From: Streptomyces hyderabadensis
Lineage (GTDB): Bacteria > Actinomycetota > Actinomycetes > Streptomycetales > Streptomycetaceae
Length of the DNA stretch: 64,000 bases
Reading direction: 5' to 3'
NCBI RefSeq assembly: GCF_020404845.1
Contig: NZ_JAIOJZ010000022.1
Coordinates: 1-64,000 of the forward strand
In this document: positions 9,173 to 19,600 of the stretch, piece by piece
Layout of the letters: the number at the start of each line of letters is the position of its first letter
How positions within the stretch are numbered: position 1 is the stretch's first letter
Position numbers and translations under genes: made by a program
The notes under the pieces: model-generated
What the model saw: only the letters and a program-made list of their open reading frames with translations
What the model was told of the DNA's origin: nothing
The model's database searches: none

Positions 9173-10306
9173 TCAAGAGTCCCGCCCGCCACCCAGCCGC
9201 CCATCCAGCCACCGCAGCGTCGCGGGAATCTCCCGCCGCCAGGTATTGAAGTTGTGGCCGCCGCTTTCCAGGATGATCGATGAGATCCGCGTCGGCCTCT
9301 TGCCCTTCACCAGTTCGATGAACTTCAGCGTGTCCTTGTAGTTCGTCTCGCCGGTCCTGCTGCTGGTGACGAGCAGTGAAGTGTCGGGCGCGGGCCGGTT
9401 CTTGAGGTACCACCACAGACTGGCCCGCTTCTCGAGCGCCTCGTTTCCCTGGAAGAGATCGCCCGTGGTGGGGTCGTTCGGCGCGTCGTAGTACGGCGAC
9501 AGCCCGGCCCCGGCGGCGTACACCTCCGGATGGTGCGCGGCGAGTTTCAGGGCGCAGTAGCCGCCGGTCGAGTTGCCGACGACGCCCCAGCTCCGCGGCC
9601 CCTCGGCCACCCGGTAGTGGGCGCTCACCGCCTCGGGGAGGTCCTTCGCGAAGAACGTCTCCGTCTGCGGTCCGCCCGGGACGTCCACGCACTCCGTGTC
9701 GCGCGGCGGCGCCACCGTGGGCCGCAGCATCACCAGGATCATCGGCCGCATCCGGCCGGCCTTCGCCAGCTCGAGCGCCGTACGCGGATAGTGGAGTTTC
9801 TCCACCAACGCCTCCGCGGTCCCCGGGTAACCGGTCAGGACGACGGCCGCGGGAAACCTGCGGTCGCGGTTCCCCGGCCGGAAGTACTCCGGCGGCAGAT
9901 ACACATACGCCGGTGACGCGATCCGCGACGTACGCCCGACGACCCGTATCTCCTCGACCCGCCCCGACACCTCCGGCCGCGCCCCGCCCGCGGGTGTCAC
10001 CCGCCGGTCGCCGACGACCTGCAGCGGCCCGCCGCCCGCGTCGGCCGAGTGGTCGACGACGACCCCCTGCCCGTCCTCCCGCCCGAACAGGTCGGCCCAG
10101 CTGCCGTAGAACCCGAAGGACTGGTTGGCGACCAGTCCCACCGCCGCGAAGACCGCCGCCTGGGTGGCGAACAGCAGCCCCACCCGCCCCAGAACGGCCC
10201 GCACGCTCCGCCGGGCCAGCCGTGGCCACAGCCACACCGTCCCGGCGAACAGCAGCACACCGGCCGCCACCGCCAGTGCCAGCACCTTGTCGCTCGTGAG
10301 CCCCAT
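9173..10306 (-). CDS. Membrane-anchored alpha/beta-hydrolase (esterase D / antigen 85-like)
   Basis: 377 aa. Three hydrophobic segments at residues ~8-65 anchor it. The hydrolase domain has an AAVVLTGYPGT oxyanion region, the nucleophile elbow GNSTGGYCALKLA (serine in G-N-S-T-G), and a C-terminal histidine in ESGGHNFNTW. This fits the putative esterase/Ag85 class of secreted acyl transferases and esterases. Its catalytic domain probably faces outside. It is divergent from the LysX-like gene, and both may act on the envelope (inference). Confidence 0.78.
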   Translation of the reverse strand: MGLTSDKVLALAVAAGVLLFAGTVWLWPRLARRSVRAVLGRVGLLFATQAAVFAAVGLVANQSFGFYGSWADLFGREDGQGVVVDHSADAGGGPLQVVGDRRVTPAGGARPEVSGRVEEIRVVGRTSRIASPAYVYLPPEYFRPGNRDRRFPAAVVLTGYPGTAEALVEKLHYPRTALELAKAGRMRPMILVMLRPTVAPPRDTECVDVPGGPQTETFFAKDLPEAVSAHYRVAEGPRSWGVVGNSTGGYCALKLAAHHPEVYAAGAGLSPYYDAPNDPTTGDLFQGNEALEKRASLWWYLKNRPAPDTSLLVTSSRTGETNYKDTLKFIELVKGKRPTRISSIILESGGHNFNTWRREIPATLRWLDGRLGGGRDS

Positions 10307-10466
10307 GCCTTGCTACCTGCCCGCGCTTTCCCTACGCCCGTCCGTCCGGGCTTTCCGATCAGGGGAGTGAACCTCTCCCTCCGAGACACCGTCCTAGAGG
10401 GCGCAATGTCGCCGGATGCCCGAAACGGGCCCGGATCCACGGTCTCTCGCAGAACAAACAGGTGCG

Positions 10467-12287
10467 ATGTCTGTCAGGACAGATGAGGAAATGTCGGGCG
10501 GGGTTCCGACGAAGCCCACCCGCATACACCGCGCACTGCGCGGCCCCCGCCCGGAGCACGTCCCCCTCCTCGTCGGCCGCGCCTGCGTGCTCGTCGGCCT
10601 GCTGGACATCGCCGCCGGCGTCTTCCCGCGCTTCCGGCACAGCCGCATGCACGCCCTCGCCGAGGTGCTGCCCGGCTCCTTCGGCCCCTTCGCCGCGGCC
10701 CTCTCGCTCAGCGCCGGCGTCCTGCTCCTCCTGCTCGCCCACGGCCTCAAGCGCCGCAAGCGCAGGGCCTGGCGAGCGGCCGTGGCCCTCCTCCCCCTCG
10801 GCGCCCTCGCCCAGTTCAGCTACCGCCACTCCCTCATCGGCGTACTGATCTCCCTGGCCCTGCTCGCCCCCCTGCTGCGCCACCGCGACCAGTTCGCGGC
10901 GCTCCCCGACCCCCGAAGCCGCTGGCGGGCACTGGCCAACTTCGTCCTCATGAGCGCGGGTTCCGTCCTGCTGGGCCTGCTCGTGGTCAACGCCCACCCG
11001 CACCGCATGCTGGGCGACCCGAGCCTGGCCGACCGCCTTACCCAGGTGCTGTACGGACTGTTCGGCGTCGAGGGCCCGGTCGACTACCGGGGCAACACCT
11101 CCTGGACGGTCGCCTTCTCCCTGGGCGCCCTCGGCCTCCTGACCGCCATCACCACCATCTACCTGGCCTTCCGCCCCGAGCATCCCGCGGCCCGGCTCAC
11201 CGAGGACGACGAGACCCGGCTGCGCGCCCTGCTCGCCCGGCACGGCGGCCGCGACTCCCTCGGCCACTTCGCGCTGCGCCGCGACAAGGCCGTCGTCTTC
11301 TCCCCCAGCGGCAAGGCCGCCGTCACCTACCGCGTCGTGTCCGGCGTGATGCTGGCCAGCGGCGACCCGATCGGCGACGTCGAAGCCTGGCCGGGCGCCA
11401 TCGAACGCTTCATGGACGAGGCACGTGCCCACTCCTGGACCCCTGCCGTCATGGGCTGCTCCGAGACCGGCGGCGAGGTCTGGACCCGCGAGACGGGCCT
11501 GGACGCCCTCGAACTGGGCGACGAGGCGGTGGTGGACGTGGCGGATTTCTCCCTCGCCGGCCGCGCGATGCGCAACGTGCGTCAGATGGTCAAACGCATC
11601 GAGCGCGCCGGTTACGAAACCCGCGTACGGCGCGTGGCTGACCTGTCCGACGCCGAACTGGACCGCGTACGCCGCGCCGCCGACGCATGGCGCGGCACGG
11701 ACACCGAGCGCGGCTTCTCCATGGCCCTGGGCCGCATCGGCGACCCCGCCGACGGCGACTGCCTGATCGCGACGGCCCACAAGCAGGACACCGAGCCCGG
11801 CGAGTACGGCGACCTCAAGGCGATCCTGCACTTCGTGCCGTGGGGCACGGACGGGGTGTCCCTCGACCTCATGCGCCGCGACCGCGCGGCCGATCCCGGC
11901 ATGAACGAACTCCTGATCGTGGCCGCGCTCCAGGCCGCCCCGAAGCTGGGCATCGCCCGCGTGTCCCTGAACTTCGCGATGTTCCGCGCGGCGCTCGCGC
12001 GCGGCGAGAAGATCGGCGCGGGCCCCGTCCTGCGCGCATGGCGCGGCCTGCTGGTCTTCCTCTCCCGCTGGTTCCAGATCGAGTCCCTGTACAAGTTCAA
12101 CGCGAAGTTCCGGCCCCGGTGGGAGCCGCGCTTCGTGGTCTACCGCCGCTCGGCCGACCTGCCCCGCATCGGCTTCGCCGCGATGCAGGCGGAGGGCTTC
12201 GTGACGGTGTCACTGCCGCGGTTCCTGCGCCGCGGGGTTTCCTCGCGCCGCCCCTGCGCCCACCAGGTGCCGGCGCGGGCGGCGTAA
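10467..12287 (+). CDS. LysX/MprF-like phosphatidylglycerol lysyltransferase-domain membrane protein
   Basis: 606 aa from ATG 10467 (MSVRTDEEMSGG); other in-frame ATGs are at 10416 and 10491. Six or so hydrophobic segments occupy residues ~20-245. They are followed by a DUF2156 GNAT-like acyltransferase domain: VFSPSGKAAVTYRVVSGVMLASGDPIG, then a body with DLSDAELDRVRRAADAWRGTDTERGFSMALGRI and LNELLIVAALQAAPKLGIARVSLNFAMFR-type segments. In MprF/LysX this domain transfers an aminoacyl group from tRNA to phosphatidylglycerol. No lysyl-tRNA synthetase domain is attached, so the substrate is uncertain. Confidence 0.82.
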   Translation: MSVRTDEEMSGGVPTKPTRIHRALRGPRPEHVPLLVGRACVLVGLLDIAAGVFPRFRHSRMHALAEVLPGSFGPFAAALSLSAGVLLLLLAHGLKRRKRRAWRAAVALLPLGALAQFSYRHSLIGVLISLALLAPLLRHRDQFAALPDPRSRWRALANFVLMSAGSVLLGLLVVNAHPHRMLGDPSLADRLTQVLYGLFGVEGPVDYRGNTSWTVAFSLGALGLLTAITTIYLAFRPEHPAARLTEDDETRLRALLARHGGRDSLGHFALRRDKAVVFSPSGKAAVTYRVVSGVMLASGDPIGDVEAWPGAIERFMDEARAHSWTPAVMGCSETGGEVWTRETGLDALELGDEAVVDVADFSLAGRAMRNVRQMVKRIERAGYETRVRRVADLSDAELDRVRRAADAWRGTDTERGFSMALGRIGDPADGDCLIATAHKQDTEPGEYGDLKAILHFVPWGTDGVSLDLMRRDRAADPGMNELLIVAALQAAPKLGIARVSLNFAMFRAALARGEKIGAGPVLRAWRGLLVFLSRWFQIESLYKFNAKFRPRWEPRFVVYRRSADLPRIGFAAMQAEGFVTVSLPRFLRRGVSSRRPCAHQVPARAA

Positions 12288-12300
12288 CGGCCCAGTGGTC

Positions 12301-12420
12301 CGGCATTGCGTTGGCGCCCGGCGCGGGTGTCGGCGCGGGGGTGGGTCGCACGGCCCGGCGTTGCGTTGGCACCCGGCGCGGATGTCGGCGCGGGGTGGGG
12401 AGCGCAGCCCGGCGTTACGG
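12301..12420. repeat. Two tandem ~55-bp units in intergenic DNA
   Basis: Two imperfect direct copies of a ~55-bp unit start at 12301 and 12356. Each begins CGGC(A/G)TTGCGTTGGC and contains CCCGGCGCGG(G/A)TGTCGGCGCGGGG. A third partial copy (CGGCGTTACGG) starts at 12410. The repeat lies in the 494-bp gene-free stretch 12288-12781 upstream of folP. The rest of that stretch holds the dispersed 39-bp element, GACTGCCCGCAG duplicates and a folP promoter candidate. Confidence 0.6.
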
Positions 12421-12421
12421 G

Positions 12422-12460
12422 GTGCCTCCCCCAGTGCCTGAACGGCCTGGGAGGTACCCC
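12422..12460 (+). repeat. 39-bp dispersed repeat, copy A
   Basis: A 39-bp sequence beginning GTGCCTCCCCCAGTGCC and ending TGGGAGGTACCCC. It is identical, in inverted orientation, to 22117-22155. Its ends are imperfectly self-complementary (CCTCCCCCAG against CTGGGAGG), so it can fold into a hairpin. It looks like one of the small REP-like elements scattered through Streptomyces intergenic regions. Confidence 0.75.
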
Positions 12461-12769
12461 CACCGCCCACCCGTGCCGCCCCAGCGGCACGACTGCCCGC
12501 AGCGGCGGCGGCTGGCGACTGCCCGCAGCCGCGTACGGCGGGAAGGGGACGTGTCGGGGGGTGTTCGCCCGCAGCGGTTGGCGCGTCAACGCCGGGAACC
12601 TCTAGGCCCACCGATTCCGCGCCGTTCCGAGGACGAACACCCCCCGGCGCGGCCCCGACCCACCCACCGAACCCAAGGCGCAACGCGCACCCCCACCGGA
12701 GCCGCACAGGCGCCGCAGGCACCCCGCGCAGGCGCCGCAGGCACCGCGCACCCACCACCCCCCACCACC

Positions 12770-12781
12770 TACGCTGAACAC
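12770..12781 (+). promoter_or_regulatory. Candidate -10 element of a leaderless folP transcript
   Basis: TACGCT (12770-12775) lies 6 nt before the folP ATG at 12782, and there is no Shine-Dalgarno sequence. The same spacing recurs at many genes in this window. Confidence 0.45.
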
Positions 12782-13645
12782 ATGAGCAAGCAGACCGGCC
12801 GCCGACACCACCTAGCGGGACTGACCGCATGGGACCGCTGCGCGGTCATGGGGGTCGTCAACGTAACCCCCGACTCCTTCTCCGACGGCGGCCGCTTCTT
12901 CGACACCACCGCCGCCATCAAGCACGGCCTGGACCTGGTGGCCGAGGGCGCCGACCTCGTGGACGTCGGCGGCGAGTCCACCCGCCCCGGCGCCACCCGC
13001 GTCGACGAGGACGAGGAGCTCCGGCGCGTGGTCCCGGTCGTGCGCGGCCTCGCCTCCGAGGGCGTCACGATCTCCGTGGACACCATGCGCGCCTCCGTCG
13101 CCGAGCAGGCCCTCGCCGCCGGCGCCGCCCTGGTCAACGACGTCAGCGGCGGCCTGTCCGACCCCCGGATGATCCCTGTCGTCGCCGACGCGGCCGCCCC
13201 CTTCGTCGTCATGCACTGGCGCGGCCTCCTGGAGGGCGGCAATGTCAGGGGCACCTACACCGACGTCGTCACCGAGGTCGTCGACGAGCTGCACGCACGC
13301 GTGGAGGCCGTCCTGGACGGCGGCATCGCCCCCGACCGCATCGTCGTCGACCCCGGCCTCGGCTTCTCCAAGGACGCCGAGCACGACCTCGTCCTCCTCG
13401 CCCACCTCGACCGCCTCCTCGGCCTCGGCCACCCCCTCCTCGTCGCCGCCTCCCGCAAACGTTTCCTCGGCCGGGTCCTCGCCGGCCCGGAAGCCACCCC
13501 GCCCCCCGCGCGCGAGCGCGACGCCGCCACCGCCGCCGTCTCCGCGCTCGCGGCGCACGCCGGCGCGTGGGCGGTCCGCGTCCACGAGGTCCGCGCCACC
13601 GCCGACGCCGTCCGGGTCGCCCGCGCCGTCGAAGGCGCCCGGTGA
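12782..13645 (+). CDS. folP: Dihydropteroate synthase
   Basis: 287 aa. It condenses 6-hydroxymethyl-7,8-dihydropterin diphosphate with p-aminobenzoate. Signatures seen: MGVVNVTPDSFSDGG (residues ~23-37), GADLVDVGGESTRPGA (~60-75), ISVDTMRASVAEQAL, LVNDVSGG and VAASRKRFLG, with the C-terminal R-x-H (VRVHEV). Length is normal for the family. It heads a block with an NTF2-like gene, folB and folK, and the folate gene folE is convergent downstream. The next gene starts on its stop codon. Confidence 0.96.
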   Translation: MSKQTGRRHHLAGLTAWDRCAVMGVVNVTPDSFSDGGRFFDTTAAIKHGLDLVAEGADLVDVGGESTRPGATRVDEDEELRRVVPVVRGLASEGVTISVDTMRASVAEQALAAGAALVNDVSGGLSDPRMIPVVADAAAPFVVMHWRGLLEGGNVRGTYTDVVTEVVDELHARVEAVLDGGIAPDRIVVDPGLGFSKDAEHDLVLLAHLDRLLGLGHPLLVAASRKRFLGRVLAGPEATPPPARERDAATAAVSALAAHAGAWAVRVHEVRATADAVRVARAVEGAR

Positions 13646-14145
13646 ACGCGCCGCACCTCGACGTCGAGCAGGTCGAGGCCGCGAACACCGCCTTCTACGA
13701 GGCACTGGAGGAGGGCGACTTCGAGAAGGTCTCCGAGTTCTGGCTCACCCCCTCCGACCTGGGCATCGACGAGTCGTACCACGATCCCGCCGACGCCGGC
13801 GTGGTCTCCTGCGTGCACCCGGGCTGGCCGGTACTCACCGGCCGCGGCGAGGTCCTGCGCTCCTACGCCCTGATCATGGCGAACACGGACTACATCCAGT
13901 TCTTCCTCACCGACGTGCACGTCTCCGTCACCGGCGACACCGCCCTGGTCACCTGCACCGAGAACATCCTCAGCGGCGGCCCCGCCCCCGACGGCGGCGA
14001 GGAGCTGGGCCCGCTCGTCGGCCAGCTCGTCGTCGCCACCAACGCCTTCCGCCGCACACCCGCCGGCTGGAAGCTCTGGTCGCACCACGCCTCCCCCGTA
14101 CTCGCGGAAACCGAGGACGAGGACGGCGAGGACACCCCACCCTGA
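13642..14145 (+). CDS. SnoaL/NTF2-like conserved protein
   Basis: 167 aa from GTG 13642, overlapping the folP TGA by 4 nt (translational coupling). Sequence such as VEAANTAFYEALEEGDFEKVSEFW, then HPGWPVLTGRGEVLRSYALIM and a strand-rich C-terminal half ending GWKLWSHHASPVL, is typical of the cone-shaped NTF2-like fold with an enclosed pocket. No catalytic residues can be assigned. Its fixed place between folP and folB suggests a role linked to folate metabolism, but this is inference from context only. Confidence 0.85.
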   Translation: MNAPHLDVEQVEAANTAFYEALEEGDFEKVSEFWLTPSDLGIDESYHDPADAGVVSCVHPGWPVLTGRGEVLRSYALIMANTDYIQFFLTDVHVSVTGDTALVTCTENILSGGPAPDGGEELGPLVGQLVVATNAFRRTPAGWKLWSHHASPVLAETEDEDGEDTPP

Positions 14146-14381
14146 CCGGGCGAGGCGGGGAAGTGGTTGGAATCACGGCCCGGCGGGTAGGGGCGGCTAC
14201 CAACCCGTGATCCACCGCGACCGCCAGGGAAAACGCACGGTGAAAACCTGCCGGCACCCCACCCCGCTCCGCACCCCGCGGCCCGGCGCTGTCGGTGGCC
14301 GCGGGTAGATTCGACTGGGGCCGCCGTACCACCCGCACGTGGCACGACCGGCCGAGACCGACGACTGCAGGAGTGATTCGC

Positions 14382-14741
14382 GTGGATCGTGTCGCGCTGC
14401 GCGGCCTGAAGGCCCGTGGGCACCACGGTGTGTTCCCCAAGGAGCGCGAGGACGGCCAGACCTTCCTCGTGGACATCGTCCTTGGCCTGGACACCCGCCC
14501 GGCCGCGGCCGACGACGACCTGGCGAAGACCGTGCACTACGGCATCGTGGCCGAGGAGGTCGTGGCCGTCGTCGAGGGCGAGCCGGTCAACCTCGTCGAG
14601 ACCCTCGCCGAACGCATCGCCCAGGTCTGTCTGAAGCACGAAGGGGTCCAGGAGGTCGAGGTCTGCGTCCACAAGCCGGACGCGCCGATCACCGTGCCCT
14701 TCGACGACGTGACCGTCACCATCATCCGGAGCCGTGTATGA
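14382..14741 (+). CDS. folB: Dihydroneopterin aldolase
   Basis: 119 aa. It converts 7,8-dihydroneopterin to 6-hydroxymethyl-dihydropterin. The start is GTG 14382 with CAGGAG 8 nt upstream. Motifs: GLKARGHHGVFPKEREDGQTF near the N-terminus, VHYGIVAEEV in the middle, the catalytic-region NLVETLAERIAQVCL and the terminal VEVCVHKPDAPI. It is followed by folK with a 4-nt ATGA overlap, and the two enzymes catalyse consecutive steps. Confidence 0.95.
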   Translation: MDRVALRGLKARGHHGVFPKEREDGQTFLVDIVLGLDTRPAAADDDLAKTVHYGIVAEEVVAVVEGEPVNLVETLAERIAQVCLKHEGVQEVEVCVHKPDAPITVPFDDVTVTIIRSRV

Positions 14742-15349
14742 GCGCCCCCTTCGCCAAGGGTCCGAGCGACCCGACCGTACAGCCCGTGCCCGCCTCCGTC
14801 ATCGAGCAGGTCGACGCCGCGGACACCACCCTGTCCAACCCCAAACGCGCGGTGATCGCCCTCGGCGCCAACCTCGGCAACCGCCTGGAGACCCTCCAGG
14901 GCGCGATCGACGCCCTGGAGGACACCCCGGGCGTACGCGTCAAGGGCGTCTCGCCCGTCTACGAGACGGAGCCGTGGGGCGTCGCACCCGACAGCCAGCC
15001 CTCCTACTTCAACGCGGTCGTGATCCTGAAGACGACGCTGCCCCCGTCCTCGCTCCTGGAGCGGGCGCACGCGGTCGAGGAGGCGTTCCACCGGGTCCGC
15101 GACGAGCGCTGGGGCCCGCGCACCCTGGACGTCGACATCGTCGCCTACGCCGAGGTCGTCTCCGACGATCCGCAGCTCACCCTGCCCCACCCCCGCGCCC
15201 ACGAGCGCGCCTTCGTGCTGGCCCCCTGGCTCGACGTGGACCCCGAGGCCGCCCTGCCCGGCCGGGGCAGCGTCGCCGACCTCCTGGCCGCCGTCACCCG
15301 CGACGGCGTCACGCCCCGCGCCGACCTGGAACTCCGGCTGCCCGAGTAG
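14738..15349 (+). CDS. folK: 2-amino-4-hydroxy-6-hydroxymethyldihydropteridine diphosphokinase (HPPK)
   Basis: 203 aa. It pyrophosphorylates hydroxymethyl-dihydropterin for FolP. After a ~35-residue N-terminal extension the catalytic domain shows VIALGANLGNRLETLQ, VSPVYETEPWG, YFNAVVILKT, the metal-binding region RWGPRTLDVDIVAY and LPHPRAHERAFVL. It starts on the folB stop. The extension (SAPFAKGPSDPTVQPVPASVIEQV) is common in actinobacteria and probably disordered. Confidence 0.95.
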   Translation: MSAPFAKGPSDPTVQPVPASVIEQVDAADTTLSNPKRAVIALGANLGNRLETLQGAIDALEDTPGVRVKGVSPVYETEPWGVAPDSQPSYFNAVVILKTTLPPSSLLERAHAVEEAFHRVRDERWGPRTLDVDIVAYAEVVSDDPQLTLPHPRAHERAFVLAPWLDVDPEAALPGRGSVADLLAAVTRDGVTPRADLELRLPE

Positions 15350-15357
15350 TCGTTAAG

Positions 15358-15470
15358 GTCGACGAAGACGACTCGGACGACGGACACGACTCGGACGACG
15401 AGACGACTCGGACGACCAGAACCACCACACGACGAGGACGACGCGGACGACGAGGCGGACGACCGCCCCG
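15358..15470 (+). repeat. Low-complexity GACGA/CGGACGAC repeat tract
   Basis: About 110 bp of degenerate ACGACTCGGACGACG-type repeats lies between folK and the DUF3180 gene. It shows no start codon in frame with the following gene and no obvious hairpin. It may be a remnant of a coding Asp/Glu-rich tail or slippage-prone DNA. Confidence 0.6.
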
Positions 15471-15496
15471 CGAAGCCGAAGGGACACCGGAACACC

Positions 15497-15985
15497 GTGA
15501 AAGAGCTGCGCATCAGGGTGCTGGCCGGCGTGTTCGTCGTCGCGGGGGTGCTGTCCTGGGCCGGCGCCCGCCTGTGGAACTCGGTGGGGACCCTTCCGAG
15601 CGTCCCCCTGGCCGCCCCCGTCGTGCTCGCCCTGATCGCGGTGATCCTGCTGGCCACGGCGCTGTCCATCCGCGCCCGCCTCAAGGCCCAGCGGGAGCGG
15701 GTGCCCGGCGCCAAGGGCGTCGACCCGATGATGGCGGCCCGCGCCGTGGTCTTCGGCCAGGCGAGCGCCCTGGTGGCCGCCCTGGTCGCCGGCATGTACG
15801 GCGGCACGGGCGTCTTCCTGCTGGAGTACCTCGACATCCCGGCCCGCCGCGACCAGGCCATCTACGCCGGCGCCTCGGTCGTCGCGGGCATCGGCGTGAT
15901 AGCGGCCGCGGTCTTCATGGAGCGCGTCTGCAGGCTCCCGGAAGACGAGGACGACGACCACCCGGGCGCCGCATCGGCGGCGTGA
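15497..15985 (+). CDS. DUF3180 integral membrane protein
   Basis: 162 aa with four predicted membrane segments: VLAGVFVVAGVLSWAGA, LAAPVVLALIAVILLATAL, AVVFGQASALVAALVAGMYG and IYAGASVVAGIGVIAAAVF. The tail is acidic and cytoplasmic (PEDEDDDHPG). GTG 15497 is the start, preceded by purine-rich sequence. It lies at the end of the fol block in many actinobacteria. Function is unknown. Confidence 0.85.
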   Translation: MKELRIRVLAGVFVVAGVLSWAGARLWNSVGTLPSVPLAAPVVLALIAVILLATALSIRARLKAQRERVPGAKGVDPMMAARAVVFGQASALVAALVAGMYGGTGVFLLEYLDIPARRDQAIYAGASVVAGIGVIAAAVFMERVCRLPEDEDDDHPGAASAA

Positions 15986-16024
15986 CGCACGCACGCCGCA
16001 CGACGCACCGATCGGCGTACCCGC

Positions 16025-16630
16025 TCAGCGCGCCATGATCAGGCTCATCGCCTCGTTGCGCGTGGCGACGTCCCGCAGCTGCCCGCGCACGGCCGAGGTG
16101 AGGGTCTTCGCGCCGGGCTTGCGGATGCCCCGCATCGACATGCACATGTGCTCGCACTCGACCACGACGATCACCCCGCGCGGCTCGAGGATGTCCATCA
16201 GGGAGTCCGCGATCTGCGTGGTGAGACGTTCCTGCACCTGCGGACGGCGCGCGTAGACGTCCACGAGCCGGGCCAGCTTCGACAGACCGGTGATCTTCCC
16301 GCTGGTGGACGGGATGTACCCGACGTGCGCCACCCCGCGGAACGGCACCAGATGGTGCTCACAGGTGGAGAACACCTCGATGTCCTTCACGAGGACCATC
16401 TCGTCGTGCCCGAGGTCGAACGTCGTCGTCAGCACGTCCTCCGGCTCCTGCCAGAGGCCGGCGAATATCTCCTTGTACGCCCGCGCCACGCGCGCCGGCG
16501 TCTCCCTCAGGCCCTCGCGGTCCGGGTCCTCGCCGACCGCGATCAGCAGCTCGCGCACGGCGTTCTCGGCCCGCTTCTCGTCGAACTCGCCGATCTGTCC
16601 CTCGCCGTCCAGCGTCACGGGGTCGGTCAT
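16025..16630 (-). CDS. folE: GTP cyclohydrolase I
   Basis: 201 aa. It opens GTP to 7,8-dihydroneopterin triphosphate, the first step of folate synthesis. Zinc ligands and signature: STCEHHLVPFRGVAHVGYIP (Cys and His), TGLSKLARLVDVYARRPQVQERLT, and the second cysteine in VVECEHMCMSMRG. ATG 16630 is chosen over upstream frame extension because GAGG lies 6 nt before it and the product then matches family length. It is convergent with the folP-folK block and separated from ftsH by a strong hairpin. Confidence 0.96.
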   Translation of the reverse strand: MTDPVTLDGEGQIGEFDEKRAENAVRELLIAVGEDPDREGLRETPARVARAYKEIFAGLWQEPEDVLTTTFDLGHDEMVLVKDIEVFSTCEHHLVPFRGVAHVGYIPSTSGKITGLSKLARLVDVYARRPQVQERLTTQIADSLMDILEPRGVIVVVECEHMCMSMRGIRKPGAKTLTSAVRGQLRDVATRNEAMSLIMAR

Positions 16631-16672
16631 CTGGTGCCTCGTTCCTGATCCGTCCTGCGACGGCATACGAAA

Positions 16673-16713
16673 ATGCCGCACCCCCCAAGGCTAGAACCTG
16701 GGGGGCGCGGCAT
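16673..16713 (-). terminator. ftsH terminator
   Basis: Inverted repeat with outer arms ATGCCGC/GCGGCAT and inner arms CCCCCCA/TGGGGGG, broken by a single A/C mismatch. It lies between the ftsH stop and the folE start, so the two genes are likely transcribed separately. Confidence 0.75.
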
Positions 16714-16729
16714 ACATTCCGGGCCGCGG

Positions 16730-18769
<2,040 letters not shown>

Positions 18770-18965
18770 CCACACGGAGCGGTGTCGCCCCGTCCCTCCT
18801 GCCATAGTGAGTTTGATAAGACAGTTCTTCTGACGGTACCCCAGCGTGGCGGCCTCCAGCCGCACGGGCGGGCCGACGTCCCGTCTGCATGCTCCAACGG
18901 CGCGGCGGCCCGAGGGGTTCCCGGGTGGCCCGCCCAAACACCGTGAAGCCCGTTACAGGCCCGCG

Positions 18966-19526
18966 TCACCCGCCGTACACGTGGGGCGCGAGCGTACCGA
19001 CGAACGGCAGGTTGCGGTACTTCTCCGCGTAGTCGAGGCCGTAGCCGACGACGAACTCGTTGGGGATGTCGAAGCCGACCCACTCCACGTCGATGGCGAC
19101 CTTCGCGGCGTCGGGCTTGCGCAGCAGCGTGCACACCTTGAGGGAGGCGGGCTCGCGCGAGCCGAGGTTGGAGATCAGCCAGGACAGGGTCAGGCCGGAG
19201 TCGATGATGTCCTCGACGATCAGGACGTGGCGGCCCTTGATGTCGGTGTCGAGGTCCTTGAGGATCCGCACCACACCGGAGGACTGGGTGCCCGCGCCGT
19301 ACGAGGACACCGCCATCCAGTCCATCGTGACGGGGGTGGACAGCGTGCGCGCCAGGTCGGCCATGACCATCACGGCGCCCTTGAGGACGCCGACGATGAG
19401 CAGGTCCTTGCCCGCGTACTCCGCGTCGATCTTCGCGGCCAGCTCGGCCAGCTTCGCGTCGATCTCTTCCTTGGTGATGAGTACCTTCTCGAGGTCGGCA
19501 CCCATGTCGTTCGCGTCCACCCGCAT
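18966..19526 (-). CDS. hpt: Hypoxanthine phosphoribosyltransferase
   Basis: 186 aa. It salvages hypoxanthine or guanine to IMP or GMP using PRPP. The PRPP-binding loop is VLIVEDIIDSGLTLSWLI; other conserved parts are VGVLKGAVMVMADLAR and FVVGYGLDYAEKYRNLPFVG. ATG 19526 is used; ATG 19505 (MGADLEKVL) is also possible. The order tilS-hpt-ftsH is conserved in many Gram-positive bacteria and is seen here on one strand (74 bp between tilS and hpt). Confidence 0.95.
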   Translation of the reverse strand: MRVDANDMGADLEKVLITKEEIDAKLAELAAKIDAEYAGKDLLIVGVLKGAVMVMADLARTLSTPVTMDWMAVSSYGAGTQSSGVVRILKDLDTDIKGRHVLIVEDIIDSGLTLSWLISNLGSREPASLKVCTLLRKPDAAKVAIDVEWVGFDIPNEFVVGYGLDYAEKYRNLPFVGTLAPHVYGG

Positions 19527-19600
19527 CACTTTCGGTCGTCCCACCGGCCACTCCGGAGCGCCCCGGCGATCCGCGTGCGGATCGGTGGGAGGGTCCGGAT

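Noticed and set aside
16631..16672. folE being cotranscribed with ftsH
   Set aside because: A strong 14-bp-stem hairpin lies between them and folE has its own ribosome site, so separate transcription is more likely.
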